Assembly (NCBI RefSeq): GCF_008801405.1
Contig: NZ_VZPV01000001.1
Coordinates: 558,001 to 622,000 of the forward strand
Origin: Ralstonia insidiosa
GTDB taxonomy: Bacteria > Pseudomonadota > Gammaproteobacteria > Burkholderiales > Burkholderiaceae
DNA length: 64,000 bases
Reading direction: 5' to 3'
Position numbers and translations under genes: made by a program
In this document: positions 43,923 through 52,354 of the stretch, in pieces
Layout: each line of letters opens with the position of its first letter
Position numbering within the stretch: the stretch's first letter is position 1
Notes under the pieces: model-generated
Databases searched by the model: none
The model's input: only the letters and a program-made list of their open reading frames with translations
Told to the model about the DNA's origin: nothing

Positions 43923-45952
43923 TGTCCGACCTGCGCGCTGGAGACAAGCTGGCGCCGCCCGGCAAACCTGACAGCTACTTCGAGGTGCTGGACGGTCGCC
44001 TGCATGCTGGCTCCATCCAGCTGTTCGACGCCGAGAAGCGCGAGGCCAGGTATGACAAATACGATGACATCAGCGCCCGGATTTCGGAAGGCAGTCTGGT
44101 GCTTCATCGGAAGGGAATGCCGCGCGTCAGCATTGCCGCCCAGTACGACAATCAGGACTTGCACAGTAAGGTCCGCCTGCTGAACGACATACTGCGGCGC
44201 ATTGATGCCATCCGGGACCAACGCGGTCTGTCGTTTAGCGCAGCGATACCGCTGGCCCGCGACGCTTACCTGATGGAAAACGCAGACAAGGCACTTGTTT
44301 GCCCGTTTCCGTCGCCCGCAACCCTGTACCGGGCTCACACGAATCAACTGCTGGGCCTGCCGGTTCTCAAGGGTGATAAAAATAAAGGCAATGCGACGGC
44401 CAGATACTCAGAAGACCTTGTCGAATTCGTCAAGGACGTCATCCAGGACCAATTCCTGGTCACGGAATCCAGGTGGACGGTCCTCGACCTGACGGATTAC
44501 GTCAACCGTGAGGCTCGTCGGCGCGGCTTGCATGTTGCCAGCCACGCCATCAGCCGCAAGTTCGTGTGCGCCAGGATTGATGAGCTGACCCCCGATTCCG
44601 AATACGACCGGATGGACCCGCTCAATAGGGTCGCAGGTAAATCGTATGCAAAGAAACGTATCCGGGCGGCGTTTCCGTTCGCCCGAATTGAGCAGGATGC
44701 TCTGCACCTGCCGTTCGTTGTAGTAACGCCCCATGGCATCGCCCGGACCATCTATCTGGTTCTGGCAATTGATGTCTGCACCGGGTATCCGGTGGGATGG
44801 CATCTTGTCATCGGTTCGCCGCGCGAGATGGATTCGCTGTTGTGCCTCGAGATGTATCTGACGCCCGCCAAGGCAGCCCGCTTCGCGGAGCTTGGCATCG
44901 CTCACGCGCTGAACATTTACGGCACGCCCGCACAGGTCATTTTTGATAATGGTCCGGAGACCAAAGGCGGAAGAATCGTCCGACTCGAGCGACTAGGAAT
45001 GGATGTCAAGCACTGCAAAGCAAAGGAAGCTCAAGGTAAGCCATTCATCGAGCGCCTGAACAGGTCACTCAAGGAAGCACTGCAGCGTCTCCCGGGATGC
45101 ACGCGCTTCGATGGAAAAGATGGCAAGCGCGACCCCGAGGCACTGGGCGACGAGTTGATGAGCGTCGAAGCACTCGAAAAGTGGATTGTTGGGTGGCTCT
45201 ATAGGGACTGGGCCAACACCCCGCTCGAGCGGCTGCGTTGGGACGAACTTTTGGTCGATTCGGTCAAGGGAAAGACGCCGCTTGAGCGCCTGGCCTACCA
45301 GACCGAAGAAATGGGACAACCCATCACTCTGCCGCCACCGCGCCATGAATGGATGGCGGCACTTTTCGAACACCAGATACGCACGTTGAACGCCAAGACG
45401 GGTATCTCGCTCGAGCATGGGTTCAGGTACAACGGCGAAGCGAAGTCGTATCTACTGGCCAAGTACGGCGACCGTGCGCAACTTCACGTGGTTTACAACC
45501 CCGACGATTTTCGTCAGGTGTACGTGTACGAGGGAAGTGACCTTCCGCTTGTCCCACTGACGCACGACCACGTTCGTCCGGACACGCCGGCGTGGACCTT
45601 TGCTGAAGCCAAAGACCGGTTCGATTCGGGCATGGCTGACTGGACGGTCCCGGACGAAAAGGTCCAGTTCGAGCGGGAGCTGGACGAGGCGGTCACCGGA
45701 AACGCGAAAGCCGGTAAGCCCAAGGCTCGCGGCAAGCGTGAGGAAAACAGGGAAACCGTGCGTCGCGCCAAAGACAATTCAGCTGTCCAGCGGGCCATCG
45801 ACCGGCCACTTTCAGCGGCAGCACCATTTGGACTTGCACCTTCGGCCAATCCGTCGTTGCCAGCGGAAGATTTTCAGTCCGGCGTCATCTCATACGACGA
45901 CGCGCCGTCGATGAACATTGTTAACAGAAACACCGGAGAAAAACTGCTGTGA
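43919..45952 (+). CDS. tnsB: TnsB-like DDE transposase (intact module)
   Basis: 677 residues. N-terminal DNA-binding domains precede the RNase H-fold core: LVLAIDVCTGYPVGW with the first Asp (about 284), VIFDNGPETKGG with the second (about 343) and KPFIERLNRSL with the Glu (about 377). The Mu-type C-terminal beta-barrel follows, and the basic Lys/Arg-rich tail probably contacts TnsC. It joins 3' ends to target DNA. It overlaps tnsA and tnsC by 4 bp each. Confidence 0.93.
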   Translation: MMSDLRAGDKLAPPGKPDSYFEVLDGRLHAGSIQLFDAEKREARYDKYDDISARISEGSLVLHRKGMPRVSIAAQYDNQDLHSKVRLLNDILRRIDAIRDQRGLSFSAAIPLARDAYLMENADKALVCPFPSPATLYRAHTNQLLGLPVLKGDKNKGNATARYSEDLVEFVKDVIQDQFLVTESRWTVLDLTDYVNREARRRGLHVASHAISRKFVCARIDELTPDSEYDRMDPLNRVAGKSYAKKRIRAAFPFARIEQDALHLPFVVVTPHGIARTIYLVLAIDVCTGYPVGWHLVIGSPREMDSLLCLEMYLTPAKAARFAELGIAHALNIYGTPAQVIFDNGPETKGGRIVRLERLGMDVKHCKAKEAQGKPFIERLNRSLKEALQRLPGCTRFDGKDGKRDPEALGDELMSVEALEKWIVGWLYRDWANTPLERLRWDELLVDSVKGKTPLERLAYQTEEMGQPITLPPPRHEWMAALFEHQIRTLNAKTGISLEHGFRYNGEAKSYLLAKYGDRAQLHVVYNPDDFRQVYVYEGSDLPLVPLTHDHVRPDTPAWTFAEAKDRFDSGMADWTVPDEKVQFERELDEAVTGNAKAGKPKARGKREENRETVRRAKDNSAVQRAIDRPLSAAAPFGLAPSANPSLPAEDFQSGVISYDDAPSMNIVNRNTGEKLL

Positions 45953-46935
45953 CGCCAGCCCAACAATTGCGCAAGGACATTGAGGAATGCGAACTACCGC
46001 ATCTCATGTTCATGGAGCACCTCACTGCGCTCAAGCGGCGCATCGATGACGCTCTCGCTGGCTTTGCACCAAAAATCGTTCGCGTTCCTGGTCCGAGCCG
46101 TGTGGGCAAATCATCCCTCATCGCCAAACTGTCGCGTGACTACCCTGAAGCCCGCATTGAAGGGCGGCGCCATGTACCTGTATTACTCGTTGAGGTGCCC
46201 CCATCCGCAACGGCCAAACTGCTTCCTAAAAGTGTGCTGCGTGCGTTGGGCATGCAGGTTTCCGGCAGCATGACGGCGGGCGCGATGTTCGACCTGATGG
46301 TGGAGCAGCTGCGCCTGGCCCGCACACGCGTTGTGATTTTCGACGAAATATCGCACCTCGTTGATGAAGGCTCGCGGGTGCCTCCGCGCGCGGCCAGCGA
46401 CTGGCTCAAGACGCTGATGGACACCCTCGACATGACGCTGATTCTGTTCGGCATTCCGCGACTCGAGCGGCTTTTTGCAGCAAATGAACAGCTGCGCAAC
46501 CGGGCTTGTCCAGCCCGCATTTTCTTGCCGTACGACGCAAGCGATGCTGGACAGATGGCGGCATACCACTCATGTGTCGCGAATTATGCGCGCCTGTTCT
46601 CTGCGGCTGGCTATCCCATTGACATGCCCGCCCGCGTGTTTACGCAGCAAAGCTACCTGCTTACCGGGGGCCTGATAGGGGTACTTGCGGACTTCATGCG
46701 CGAGCTTGCGAGTTTGATGGCACACGAAGCGCCGCGCGCCATTACATACGCTGATTGCCAGAAGGCGCTTGAAGAAGTCAGCCACGCGGGGTCACCGCAC
46801 AGACTGGCATTCCAGGACTCTGGCATCGACGACGCGGGCGTGGAGCCGGCGGCGCTGAAACAGGCATATGTCCACGTCCTGACCAGTAACGCGGCGTCGG
46901 TACCAGTTCGCAAAAAAATCGGAGTTAAACAATGA
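45949..46935 (+). CDS. tnsC: TnsC-like AAA+ ATPase regulator of transposition
   Basis: 328 residues with a GTG start overlapping tnsB. Walker A is GPSRVGKSSLIAKL (about 47-60) and Walker B is VVIFDEIS (about 128-135), with a sensor region in LILFGIPRLERL. It is shorter than Tn7 TnsC (555) and close to TniB-size proteins, so it is intermediate between Tn7 and Tn5053-type regulators. It should form ATP-dependent filaments linking the target selector TniQ to the transposase. Confidence 0.92.
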   Translation: MTPAQQLRKDIEECELPHLMFMEHLTALKRRIDDALAGFAPKIVRVPGPSRVGKSSLIAKLSRDYPEARIEGRRHVPVLLVEVPPSATAKLLPKSVLRALGMQVSGSMTAGAMFDLMVEQLRLARTRVVIFDEISHLVDEGSRVPPRAASDWLKTLMDTLDMTLILFGIPRLERLFAANEQLRNRACPARIFLPYDASDAGQMAAYHSCVANYARLFSAAGYPIDMPARVFTQQSYLLTGGLIGVLADFMRELASLMAHEAPRAITYADCQKALEEVSHAGSPHRLAFQDSGIDDAGVEPAALKQAYVHVLTSNAASVPVRKKIGVKQ

Positions 46936-48779
46936 GCCTTGTTCTCGCCAACGCACCTAGGAACGACGAGTCCGGGATGGGTTACTACCGACGTCTCGCC
47001 GCCGATAATGCGCTTTTCAGCTGGCGCGACCTGGCAAGTACGGCGGGCGTCGAGCGGAATCGCCGTGCCTTGCTCACGCGCACGGAGGACGTCGCCCGCA
47101 ATCTCGGCCTGGAACCGGCATGGACCGAATTTGCCCGACATCAGGAAAACCTCTGCCGGGGTTGGGGACGTCTGCACCGTGCGCAATCTGACGCCGTGTG
47201 TCCTGCTTGCATGGCTGAATCGCCTTACCTGCGAAGCTGCTGGGAACACACCTATGTCACGGCGTGTCCGCAACATCGAATCCTGCTGGTTGACCAGTGC
47301 AACGCTTGCGGGAAGCATCTTTCACCGGAGCGGCTTTACATTGGATTGTGCTCGTGCGGTCACGACCTGAGCAGTCTGCCACGTGTGCCGGCGACCCGCG
47401 CACAGCAGTGGCTGTCGACGCTGATTGCGAGCGACGGGCAGCAGTCCGGCAGTATCAAGCCGCTTGTGCACGGCATGGACATCAACGTGCTGATGAAGGT
47501 CATCCGCACGCTCTGCCAATACCCGGACCCGACACGTTCCGGGTTGCCGCGCAACGCGGCATTGCCGAAATTCGTCACTGAAGCGGTCGAATATCTCTCG
47601 CCGCTCGAAGATTTGCTGGCCGATTGGCCAATAGGGTTCCAGACCCACGTCGAGCAGCGCATCGCCGCTGGTCGCAAGGATGCCCGCACGCTGAACACGT
47701 TGCTCGGCGACTGGTACATCAGTCTGCGCAAGCTTTGCCAGGGCACGACGCTAGAGCCTCTTCTCCAAATCATCATCGACGTCGCTGCCCGGAAGTCCGA
47801 TTGTGTCCTGGGCCTGGATTCGGCCAAAGCTATGGCCGAGGACGCGACCGGATACATGCGCGCGTCTGATGCTGCAAAGGCTATCGGCGTCAGCGTTTCA
47901 CGTCTGCATGACTCGATTGCCGCGGGCGAGTGCGAACACCGTGCACGGCGCACTGGAACGCGTGGTCAGCTGTTCGAAATTCCATGCGCTGAGGTTGAGC
48001 GCATCCAGAGACTACGCGCCGGGTGGATTTCCGACGTCGTTGCCTGCGAACTGGCGGGCGTTTCGCCCATCGTGCTCGAACGCATGAAAGCAGCTGGGGT
48101 AATCCGGTCAGACGTTCGCTGGCGCGAAGACCTAATGAAGGGCGGTCCGGTCGAGCGCCATTCCATCTCGGATTTACATGAGCGTGTGGAGCGGTCGGCC
48201 CAATCCGTTGTGGTGACCGATGATTCGACGCTCACATGGGCGGAGTTGACGAGCCGGCGCATGGGTGACCGACGGGCAATCGAGACGCTGATGCAGGCCA
48301 TCGCAGGAGGCAAGGTGAGAGCCGTCGCGCGCGGTCGGACACTGGGCGAAATGTCCTTCCTGAGGACGGACGTGTCGCAGTACTTCGGCACTCCGCTGCT
48401 CGAGGCGGGGATGTCGATTCAGCAGCTCTCAAAGTTCACTGGCTGGAAGTGGGAGAGCGTGTCGCACTGGATAGACGAGGGTCTGTTGGAGTCGGAGACC
48501 ATTGTGTTGCGAGGCCAGGCGTGCCGGGTTGTGCTGCCGCATCAACTGTTGGCGTTCCGGCAAACCTATGTGCCGCTTGCCGACTTGGCTCGCGGCATCG
48601 GCTCCAAGTCCTCCGCGCTGTCAAAACTTTTGTCTGGCGTCGATATGGTGGGAGCGAAGCAACTTCCTGGCGGCGCGGTTCGTGGTGGGCTGATTCGTCT
48701 TGCCGACTTGTGTCGCCTCGCGGTGCTCGGCGCACGGGCGGGCCAGGACTTGTTCGTGTCCGCTTCGCCCGTTCACTAA
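46932..48779 (+). CDS. tniQ: TniQ/TnsD-like target-selection protein
   Basis: 615 residues. The N-terminal TniQ domain carries zinc-finger cysteines and histidines (CPACMAESPYLRSCWEH; CPQHRILL; CNACGKHLSP; LCSCG). The long C-terminal part holds several helix-turn-helix-like units (AKAIGVSVSRLHDSIAAGE; ACELAGVSPIVLERMKAAG; IQQLSKFTGWKWESVSHWID; LARGIGSKSSALSKLL), as expected for sequence-specific recognition of a chromosomal attachment site as in TnsD. It is the last gene of the operon. No second tniQ, tnsE or CRISPR locus is seen. Confidence 0.92.
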   Translation: MSLVLANAPRNDESGMGYYRRLAADNALFSWRDLASTAGVERNRRALLTRTEDVARNLGLEPAWTEFARHQENLCRGWGRLHRAQSDAVCPACMAESPYLRSCWEHTYVTACPQHRILLVDQCNACGKHLSPERLYIGLCSCGHDLSSLPRVPATRAQQWLSTLIASDGQQSGSIKPLVHGMDINVLMKVIRTLCQYPDPTRSGLPRNAALPKFVTEAVEYLSPLEDLLADWPIGFQTHVEQRIAAGRKDARTLNTLLGDWYISLRKLCQGTTLEPLLQIIIDVAARKSDCVLGLDSAKAMAEDATGYMRASDAAKAIGVSVSRLHDSIAAGECEHRARRTGTRGQLFEIPCAEVERIQRLRAGWISDVVACELAGVSPIVLERMKAAGVIRSDVRWREDLMKGGPVERHSISDLHERVERSAQSVVVTDDSTLTWAELTSRRMGDRRAIETLMQAIAGGKVRAVARGRTLGEMSFLRTDVSQYFGTPLLEAGMSIQQLSKFTGWKWESVSHWIDEGLLESETIVLRGQACRVVLPHQLLAFRQTYVPLADLARGIGSKSSALSKLLSGVDMVGAKQLPGGAVRGGLIRLADLCRLAVLGARAGQDLFVSASPVH

Positions 48780-48929
48780 GAGAGAGCTCCGTCGTGGGTC
48801 CTGTGAGACGTCACTTTCCTACATATCTGCTCAAAGTTGAGCCGACTGGCGAGCGTATCGCGGGGACCCTAAAGGCTCGTTGCTGCGGTCCGCGGCTTTA
48901 GATGCGGAACGCTATCGACACCGGAAATC

Positions 48930-49790
48930 ATGCTGCAGCGGAATATGTCACCAGCGGGAATCAAGCTTGCGCACAGGCTTGACCTCCCTTTGGCTGCGCG
49001 TGGTCCGGCCACGTACCAGCAGGATTTCGTCGAACGCTACGTTCCCAACCATGCTTGGCTCTTGCCGCAAGAACTGGCCGAAGAGCTTTACGCTCTGTGC
49101 GGGCAAGGCAAAACACAACCTGCGAGGAGCTACGGGGAGAGGGCGTTTCCGCGTCTGCTCATCGACCTGTCTTGGAACTCATCTCGACTGGACGGTAATC
49201 GCTACAGCCGGCACGCCGCAGAGGAATTGCTCAATGGCGGCGCTCCTCGATGTGACATAGACACTGTGATGCTGCTCAATCACAGGGCAGCCATCGAGTT
49301 TCTCCTGGACTGCGTTCTACGTGAGGGCCTTTCGACCTTGGTCGTCCAGAATCTGCACGCGCTGCTTATGCGCGACCTGGTACCGGACGGTGCAAGGTTG
49401 GGGGCCATCCGCAACAGCCAGCTTGGCATTGCGGGGACGCTCTACTCGCCAATGCGGGATGCGGAGCAGGTGGAGCGAATGCTGAAATCCATTGTTGGCA
49501 AAGCCGCCCTCATCAAAAATCCGGTCGAGGCCGCCTTCTTCTTGTGGGTAAATCTTGCGTACCTCCAGCCCTTCGACGATGGCAACAACTGCACAGGCCG
49601 CTTGGTCGCAAATATCCCGCTGTTGCTTCACGGCTGTGCTCCTCTTGCTTTCCTTGGCATTGACCGTGACGACTACTTGCAAGCGATGTTGGGCGTGTAT
49701 GAGTATCAGGATGTCGCTCTCGCGGTGGACCTGTTCTTGTGGACCTATCGTCGTTCGGTGAGCAAATACGGGATGCTGAAAGACATTTGA
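48930..49790 (+). CDS. Fic-domain protein with altered catalytic motif
   Basis: 286 residues. Fic fold with the active-site loop QPFDDGNNCTGR at 213-224. Compared with HxFx(D/E)GN(G/K)RxxR, the catalytic His is Gln213 and the first Arg is Cys221, while Phe, Asp, Gly, Asn and the last Arg are kept. An N-terminal inhibitory-helix-like motif SSRLDGN is at 84-90 (Glu replaced by Asp). Classical AMP transfer is doubtful; a different nucleotide chemistry or a binding role is possible, since Fic subfamilies with Gln in place of His are known to me only as uncharacterised sequences. It is 7 bp upstream of the phosphatase-like gene. ATG 48945 is an alternative start. Confidence 0.85.
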   Translation: MLQRNMSPAGIKLAHRLDLPLAARGPATYQQDFVERYVPNHAWLLPQELAEELYALCGQGKTQPARSYGERAFPRLLIDLSWNSSRLDGNRYSRHAAEELLNGGAPRCDIDTVMLLNHRAAIEFLLDCVLREGLSTLVVQNLHALLMRDLVPDGARLGAIRNSQLGIAGTLYSPMRDAEQVERMLKSIVGKAALIKNPVEAAFFLWVNLAYLQPFDDGNNCTGRLVANIPLLLHGCAPLAFLGIDRDDYLQAMLGVYEYQDVALAVDLFLWTYRRSVSKYGMLKDI

Positions 49791-49797
49791 GGTGCGT

Positions 49798-50301
49798 ATG
49801 GCACAGCGACTGCAGGATGTCCTTGGCAAGCTGTACAGGCCGCCGCTAGATGGTGTGAGGCAAGTGTTTGCGCTATCGAGGACGGACGCAGAAAGGCTAC
49901 CGCAGCTACCATCGATTGCCATTATTTCAATCACTGCACCTGAGCGCCCACCGGCAAATCTCGGCGGCTTTGCTCATGTGCTGCGCATGAGCTTTGCCGA
50001 CGTGGACTTCCTCAATCCGAATTTGTCGGAGCGCGCTCGCGGCAAGCTTGCATACGCCTTCACTGAAGAGCAGGGATATTCCATTTGTTCGTTTATCGAA
50101 TCGCTGCCGGCCGAAATCAGGTCTGTAGTCGTTCACTGCGAGGGCGGGTACTCGAGGTCATGCGCGGTTGCCGTCGCGCTACATAGGCTATATGGCTTCC
50201 ATGCAGAACTGCCGCACCTTTCGCAGGCAAATCCGTCAATCGTGCGTGTGATGATGGGCGATGGTTTCGGGCGCCGCGTCCGGATAAAGCCCAATCGCTG
50301 A
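49798..50301 (+). CDS. Protein tyrosine / dual-specificity phosphatase-like protein
   Basis: 167 residues from ATG 49798, with GAGGT upstream. The cysteine-phosphatase signature HCEGGYSRS (HCx5R; Cys114, Arg120) is intact, with an acidic FADVDF segment (65-71) that could provide the general acid. It is directly downstream of the Fic-like gene, so the two are an operon. A nucleotidyl- or phospho-modifying pair, or a toxin-antidote type relationship, is inferred. Confidence 0.8.
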   Translation: MAQRLQDVLGKLYRPPLDGVRQVFALSRTDAERLPQLPSIAIISITAPERPPANLGGFAHVLRMSFADVDFLNPNLSERARGKLAYAFTEEQGYSICSFIESLPAEIRSVVVHCEGGYSRSCAVAVALHRLYGFHAELPHLSQANPSIVRVMMGDGFGRRVRIKPNR

Positions 50302-50908
50302 AGCATTCGCTCAGTGCGGTCTTGTTGCGGGAATGAGCGAGAGGCTAACCGGGACGAGCATGTGGTCGAGGCGCTTATGGATTGGACGTAGGGTTACCTT
50401 CATTGCGCTTTCCGCATGTAGGGCTGAACCGAGAGATGGCTCACTATGTTTGCGCCTACAAGGGTTCAGCCAAAAAACGTATGCATACCTTGATGGTTTG
50501 GCTACGGGTGGTGAGGCTGAGCTTAGCCCTCCCTGGCTGGATTGCCTGGGACGCACCTTCACTCAGCCGCCCCGACTACTACGGTATGGAGCCGGCCTCG
50601 CCCGGTAGACTTTCGTTCCACGCCTCTGCCTTCGCCAGCGTGCCGGATGTCTCAGAACTGCCCCCCAGAATCCGGTGTCCCCTGCGCGCTGGTGCTCGTA
50701 CCTCGCCCGCGCAGGCGGCAATGACCACATCACCGAAGCCCATCAGTTGGATGGGGCGGCCCCACTGTCCAGCGGCATTCTGCGCGGCGGACAGCATGTT
50801 AGCGTCTTGCATTAAAGTATATGCAGCGCGGGGGAGCATGATGCGCAGATTGATGACTGTGGCCGTGCGTGGCCCCGCGTCATATCAAATATAGCGATAG
50901 TCCAGGGC
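50302..50908. other. 600-bp stretch with only doubtful open frames
   Basis: Overlapping frames exist on both strands. The best is 86 codons on the minus strand (50579-50839, start MLPRAAYTLMQDANML), but it lacks a ribosome-binding site and a family match. No RNA gene or terminator is seen. Confidence 0.4.
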
Positions 50909-51124
50909 CTATTCTTCTGAACTGCGGAATGGCTCACGCTGCTTCGCTCGGCAGATTTCAAGCTCTCGCGATAGTGCGTCGATTTCTGTCTGCATGCTCG
51001 CCGCTCTCTTGAGCAGTTGGCCAACCCCGTACCAATACTCGTAGCCGAGGTCCCCGTCCGCTAACGCGAGTTCGTGAAACTTACGGAGTGCGATGCCCAG
51101 GTCGATTTCGTTCTCGGATGCCAT
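50909..51124 (-). CDS. Small helical protein, unknown function
   Basis: 71 residues; ATG 51124 has a good AAGGGAG ribosome-binding site. Largely alpha-helical and charged, with a probable coiled coil from about residue 38 (ASMQTEIDALSRELEICRAK). No family is recognised. It is downstream of the Gly-Ser-repeat frame on the same strand. Confidence 0.6.
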   Translation of the reverse strand: MASENEIDLGIALRKFHELALADGDLGYEYWYGVGQLLKRAASMQTEIDALSRELEICRAKQREPFRSSEE

Positions 51125-51438
51125 CGTCGTGCTCCCTTTTTGTGCACCAGGGTCAGCTTCGCTATCTGCTTACCGTCTGGTCCACGTAAGGTCATTCTAG
51201 GTGCCAGAGGCGTGAGCGGCATGTCCTCCGCAGGTGTGAGGTAAGACGGTGCTCTGCCGCTGCCGCTGCCGCTGCCGCTGCCGCTGCCGCCGCTGCTGCT
51301 CGGCTTGGAGCATATTGGCCTGGTCTTATCTCGGCATCTTCTGATTGTTCCCACCGTCTCTACCGGCGGCCGCGCGACAGGCGCTTCAAGGCGTGTTCTT
51401 CTTCTGCGGACCAATCTACTGGTCGCTCCCAGAGACAC
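51061..51438 (-). CDS. Possible small protein with a Gly-Ser repeat linker (doubtful)
   Basis: A GTG-started frame of 125 codons. The part after the repeat (about 51130-51250) looks protein-like (MTLRGPDGKQIAKLTLVHKKG) and the repeat codes for alternating Gly-Ser. It overlaps the gene on each side by 64-79 bp, so either the start is internal or the frame is not translated as a whole. Confidence 0.3.
   Translation of the reverse strand: MSLGATSRLVRRRRTRLEAPVARPPVETVGTIRRCRDKTRPICSKPSSSGGSGSGSGSGSGRAPSYLTPAEDMPLTPLAPRMTLRGPDGKQIAKLTLVHKKGARRWHPRTKSTWASHSVSFTNSR
51254..51289. repeat. Hexanucleotide microsatellite (CTGCCG)6
   Basis: Six perfect CTGCCG units in a row, with degenerate CTG/CCG units beyond. 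Unit gain or loss would keep any reading frame. Confidence 0.9.
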
Positions 51439-51680
51439 GGCTCCCCGAACAACGCCGAATCCAGTGCGTTCAATCTCGCAAGGAACGGCTTATCGATACC
51501 CCACATCCGGGCAATCGTGAGAACACCATGCGCCTGCCTCGCAATGTCCTGCAGTCGATAGATTTCCCACAGCAACTCGCGGACTTCCGGCGTGGAATTG
51601 CTCTGCCACATGGCGCGGAGAGCCGCTGACGTCAGCTTCTTTCGGTGGGGTGTTTGGGATGCAAAGTTGCCTGCCGCCAT
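51360..51680 (-). CDS. Small protein under a LexA box, unknown function
   Basis: 106 residues from ATG 51680; a longer TTG-started frame to 51782 would place the LexA box inside the gene and is rejected. The protein is mostly helical and has no membrane segment (TPEVRELLWEIYRLQDIARQ; MWGIDKPFLARLNALDSALF). No family is recognised. The near-consensus LexA box 10 bp before the start predicts induction after DNA damage. Confidence 0.6.
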   Translation of the reverse strand: MAAGNFASQTPHRKKLTSAALRAMWQSNSTPEVRELLWEIYRLQDIARQAHGVLTIARMWGIDKPFLARLNALDSALFGEPCLWERPVDWSAEEEHALKRLSRGRR

Positions 51681-51689
51681 GAGCACAAC

Positions 51690-51709
51690 TACTGTATATT
51701 TATCCAGTA
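51690..51709 (-). promoter_or_regulatory. LexA (SOS) box
   Basis: TACTGTATATTTATCCAGTA matches the E. coli-type SOS consensus palindrome at 18 of 20 positions by eye; the core is CTGT-N8-CCAG instead of CTGT-N8-ACAG. It sits 10 bp upstream of the minus-strand ATG at 51680, a position where LexA would block transcription. Confidence 0.75.
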
Positions 51710-51869
51710 TCTGTGGCCAGGCGTATCCAGTCAATCCTCTGCCGCGGAAAGCGGCGCATGCATCTCTAAGACGGCTCCGCAAGTGCTTCCGGCATCTCCG
51801 TGAGGTGGTGGATGGCCTGAGGGTGATTCACTCGATAAATAACCAAGCAGGAGCCCATTTGGGAAGAAA

Positions 51870-52307
51870 ATGATGCAGACGGGACAGGTGGTAGGCGCGC
51901 GCTGGCGACGCCCAAGGAACGATGAACCGGCGATAAGAGCTGCGCGCGCCGGTAGTCGCGAGGAGGCGCTACGGCTGGTGGGCACGAGCGCTGCCGCGGT
52001 GGTCGAATTGGACTACGAATCTGGCTGGCAGGATGCTGTTGAATTAGGCCGGCTCGGCCGAGCCGTTGGCGTTCGTGTGGAGTTCCGTGGCCAGGAGAGC
52101 ATCGCCGTGAAATCACCAGCAGCACTGGTTGCTGGTCTTGCGCGCGTGAAAGCTACCTTCCGACAGAGGAATCTCTACTGTCAGTTTGATTTGGACCGAT
52201 TGTCGGCCGGTGAGCTGGAACTGCTCGAGGCAAAAGCGGAGCGGCTGGGTGACTACATTTTGGGTGGTCATCTACTCCGGGAGGTTGATGCGGTTTGGTC
52301 CGACTAG
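51870..52307 (+). CDS. Hypothetical protein
   Basis: 145 residues from ATG 51870 (ATG 51873 also possible) with a GGGAAGA leader. The body looks soluble and globular (EALRLVGTSAAAVVELDYESGW; LYCQFDLDRLSAGELELLEAKAERLGD, partly shown), without recognised motif. It stands alone on the plus strand within a minus-strand neighbourhood. Confidence 0.55.
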   Translation: MMQTGQVVGARWRRPRNDEPAIRAARAGSREEALRLVGTSAAAVVELDYESGWQDAVELGRLGRAVGVRVEFRGQESIAVKSPAALVAGLARVKATFRQRNLYCQFDLDRLSAGELELLEAKAERLGDYILGGHLLREVDAVWSD

Positions 52308-52354
52308 ACCCAAGCCCTCGCCAGCGCCAACCATCCCAACAGGGTTTTTTCAGC

